Source of the DNA: a bacterium (Candidatus Howlettbacteria) CG_4_10_14_0_8_um_filter_40_9
GTDB taxonomy: Bacteria; Patescibacteriota; CPR2; UBA1875; GCA-2785325
DNA: 15,353 nt
Assembly (NCBI GenBank): GCA_002785325.1
Contig: PFMH01000098.1
Span: forward strand, 1 to 15,353
Direction of reading: 5' to 3'
Position 1 is the first letter of the stretch, and every line of letters starts with the position of its first letter. Made by a program: the position numbers and the translations under genes. Under the pieces are notes generated by a model, which worked only from the letters and a program-made list of their open reading frames with translations, was not told where the DNA came from and searched no databases. Below are positions 13,275 through 15,353 of this stretch, one piece after another.

Positions 13275-13415
13275 AAATTCCAAATAACAAATAATAAATT
13301 CCAAATACCTGCCCGAATCGTTCGAGGCGGGAATACGAAATCTCAATTTTCTAAAATTCGAAAAGGTTTGTTTTTGGTCATTTGAATTTGATTTTTGTTA
13401 TTTATTTGTTATTTG
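13275..13415. repeat. Imperfect inverted repeat with nested GC hairpin between purF and purD
   Basis: The left arm (about 13275-13306) is built of AAATTCCAAATAACAAATAA units and the right arm (about 13380-13415) of their complement, such as TTTATTTGTTATTTG. Between them, 13308-13331 forms a clean GC hairpin: CCTGCC with GGCGGG (one G-U), then CGAA-TCG-TTCG with one bulged A. The right arm runs into the last codons of purD. It may serve as a terminator or processing site between the pur genes, or be a small dispersed repeat. Confidence 0.5.
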
Positions 13416-14704
13416 ATGTTTGGGATTTGTTTTTTAATCTCCCTAAGTGCTATATCGGCTCGGAAGTGCATATCTTTAAAATTCACTTTTCCTATCTCAG
13501 TATAGACCTTATCTCTTGCTTCTTCTATATCTTTTCCAAGAGCGGAGAGACAGATCACTCTTCCGCCATTTGTAACAATATCCGCATCTACTTTTTTAGT
13601 TCCTGCGTGGAATACTATGGCATCCTTTACATTATTTAACCCAGAAATTACAACTCTTTTTTGTATTCTTTAGGATATCCGCCAGAAGCTAGAACGACTC
13701 CTACGCAAACTTTTTCGTTCCACTCTATCTTTTGGAAACCAAGGTTGCCATCTATCACTGACTCAAATATGTCTACTATATCGGTCTTAAGTCTTGGTAA
13801 TATCACTTGAGTTTCGGGGTCTCCAAAGCGGCAATTGTATTCGAGTAATTTTGGTCCGTCATCGGTTAATATTACTCCGGCATACAAAAACCTTTATAAT
13901 TGATCCCCTCTTTTAACAATGCCTTAAGAGTGGGTTCTATAAGCTTTTTGATTATTTTATCTTTTAGTTCTTCGGTATAAAATCCCAGAGGCGAGTAGAC
14001 TCCCATCCCACCGGTATTCACCCTTCATCATTGTCGTTTACTCTTTTGTAGTCGCAGGCGGGTACCATTACTTTATAATTATTGCCATCGACAAATGAAA
14101 GCACTGAAACTTCATGTCCTTCAAGAAATTCCTCGACAATCATCTGATTTCCGGCATCTCCAAACGCTTTATCTACTAAGATTTGATCAATGCCGTTTTC
14201 CGCTTCTTCCTTTGTTTTGCAGATAAGGACTCCTTTGCCTGCAGCAAGTCCGTCCGCTTTCAGGACTATTGGTTTAGTAAGGGACTGTCCCTTAGCAAGT
14301 TCATCCAGATATTTTTTTGCTTCTTCTTTATCTGAAAATGTTTCGCTTTTCCCGCAAGGGATGTTATATTTTAGCAAAAGTTCTTTGGTCCAAACTTTGC
14401 TTCCCTCGAGTTTGGCAGCTTCCTTGTTTGGACCGAATATTTTTGAACCTCTTCCCTCAAATACATCGACAATGCCCATACAGAGAGAAGTTTCTGGTCC
14501 GACTATAGTAAGATCAATATTATTTTTTTGGGCGAAATCGGCTAATTTTTCAATCTCAGTATTTTTAATATCTACATTTGTAGCTATCTCTGCCGTCCCA
14601 CCATTTCCCGGCGCAACAAATATCTCAGTTACTTTTGGCGATTGTTTTATTTTCCAAACTAATGTATGTTCTCTTCCACCGGAACCTACAACAAGTATTT
14701 TCAT
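13409..14704 (-). pseudogene. purD: Phosphoribosylamine--glycine ligase, three frameshifts
   Basis: The gene starts at ATG 14704 (MKILVVGSGGREHTLVWKI, the GSGGREH signature). It holds ATP-grasp motifs (VLKADGLAAGKGV, EFLEGHEVSVLSF) and the signature LEYNCRFGDPETQ, and ends at TAA 13409. Allowing three frameshifts it encodes about 432 aa, the normal family length. The reading frame breaks three times, each time by one missing base. Break 1 is at G3 near 14019-14023, where DNDEG should continue to NTGGMGVYSP. Break 2 is at T5 (13886-13890, A5 on plus), where YKGF should continue to LYAGVILTDD. Break 3 is near 13655-13662, where GYPKEYKK should continue to VVISGLNNV. The coding sense between breaks looks intact. 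The enzyme would join glycine to PurF's product. Recent decay and sequence error are both possible. Confidence 0.85.
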
Positions 14705-14723
14705 AGGTATTTTTTATTAATTA

Positions 14724-15350
14724 TTACCTTTTTACATTGTCTTTACAAAACAATTCTATTGCTTTTGGCAAAATCTCATCCTCTGCGTCGTGGATCTTTT
14801 TTCCAAAAGTTTCCAGGGTGTCTTCAGGTGTCCTTCTTACCTCTTTTTTTAGGATGACCGGTCCCGCATTCATATCTAGGGTAACAAAATGAACTGTACA
14901 GCCGGAAACTGCTACTTTCGCCCTAAAAGCGTCGCCTATACCGTCTACGCCCCTGAAAACGGGGATGGTTTGACCGTCCTTTGTCGAAACCGTATCTTCT
15001 TTGGTATCGGTAAGTAGTGCGGGATGAAGATTAATAACATTACCATCAAATAAATCTATAAATTTTTGCGAAACGAGATAGTCCTACCCAGCTAGTACTA
15101 CAAGGTCAGGATCCTTCCCTTTTAGATAATTTATCAGATCATTTTCAAAATATTCTCTTGTCTCTCCTTTTTCTTGATAATCCTTTAGTCGAAAAAAAGC
15201 AGTATCTATCCCCTTTTTCTTTGCAAGTTCGATACCTTCTGATTTATCTTTGAAACTAATAACTGTAACAATTTCAGCGTTCAGATTTTGATAATCCAAT
15301 ATCGGTTTTAATTTCGAACCGCTGCCTATTAAAATCGCAATTTTTTTCAT
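14724..15350 (-). pseudogene. purN: Phosphoribosylglycinamide formyltransferase, interrupted by in-frame TAG
   Basis: One frame runs from ATG 15350 to TAA 14724 (208 codons plus stop), broken only by TAG at 15084-15086 (codon 89). It reads KDPDLVVLAG, TAG, DYLVSQKFIDLF; in the family this position is usually aromatic (Tyr, Phe or Trp). N-terminal IAILIGSGSKL matches the substrate loop, and NLHPALL gives N107 and H109, the catalytic pair. The insert with DTKEDT and FRGVDGIGDAF, also seen in CPR-type PurN, follows, then GCTVHFVT. The residue aligned with the catalytic Asp (E. coli D144) is N161 in DMNAGPVI. The enzyme would formylate GAR using formyl-THF. The 3' end lies 19 bp before purD. TAA at 15351-15353 precedes the ATG and may be the stop of another pur gene. 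Confidence 0.85.
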
Positions 15351-15353
15351 TTA

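Noticed and set aside
14190..14720. 176-aa open frame on plus opposite purD
   Set aside because: It is antisense to the clear ATP-grasp coding sequence of purD, and its protein has no recognisable pattern; it is a shadow.
1..15353. Recoded TGA (Gly), as in Gracilibacteria and Absconditabacteria
   Set aside because: No gene needs a read-through TGA. TGA ends the DUF6804-like frame, and the TGA in purD comes from a frameshift. TGA being rare as a stop is suggestive but not enough.
1..15353. CRISPR array, transposase, integrase, toxin-antitoxin or phage genes
   Set aside because: No regularly spaced repeats and no matching protein motifs were seen on either strand.

Overview
The window reads as a compact, AT-rich bacterial genome segment, most likely from a Candidate Phyla Radiation (Patescibacteria) organism. 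The reasons are inferential. The CAP-domain protein has a membrane-anchored layout with an N-terminal His/Asn/Arg-rich motif. PurN is a variant with a long insert after the HP motif. Many small membrane proteins lack recognisable names. Several genes have a -10 box only 6-9 nt before the ATG and no Shine-Dalgarno, suggesting leaderless mRNAs. TAA and TAG are the usual stops; TGA ends only one reading frame. Nothing here requires a recoded TGA.

Layout. Positions 1-829 (minus) hold the N-terminal part of a D-Ala-D-Ala carboxypeptidase. Positions 830-1001 hold a GC-richer island followed by a perfect 28-bp palindrome and a T-run. Positions 1002-4488 (minus) hold four membrane or envelope genes: a zinc-ribbon/transglutaminase-like protein, a 73-aa membrane protein, an M48 metallopeptidase, and a DUF6804-like protein whose 5' end is cut off by an A8 frameshift. 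Then come tRNA-Glu(CTC), a 19-bp inverted-repeat terminator, a 66-aa protein with a strong Shine-Dalgarno, thioredoxin reductase, a CAP-domain protein, MurC and two four-helix membrane proteins, all on minus. Positions 9769-10490 (plus) hold a 28-codon gene fragment and an alpha/beta hydrolase. Positions 10561-10723 hold tRNA-Gln(CTG) and a damaged tRNA-like copy with a 38-nt palindromic insert. Positions 10881-11870 (plus) hold a beta-lactamase-fold serine hydrolase, ending in a 4-bp convergent overlap with purF. The window closes with purF, purD and purN on minus.

Function. Cell-wall and envelope work dominates: DacA-like DD-peptidase, MurC, beta-lactamase-like hydrolase, CAP protein and M48 protease. 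The right end encodes de novo purine steps: PurF makes phosphoribosylamine, PurD makes GAR and PurN formylates GAR. PurF is intact. PurD carries three single-base losses and PurN one in-frame TAG. This is either early decay of the pathway or uncorrected sequence error, and the sequence alone cannot decide.

I see no CRISPR array, transposase, phage module or defence locus. The most unusual items are the lesions in purD/purN and the DUF6804-like gene, the tRNA-Gln-like copy with the hairpin insert, the unexplained GC-rich island near 870-960, and the recurring leaderless promoter layout.
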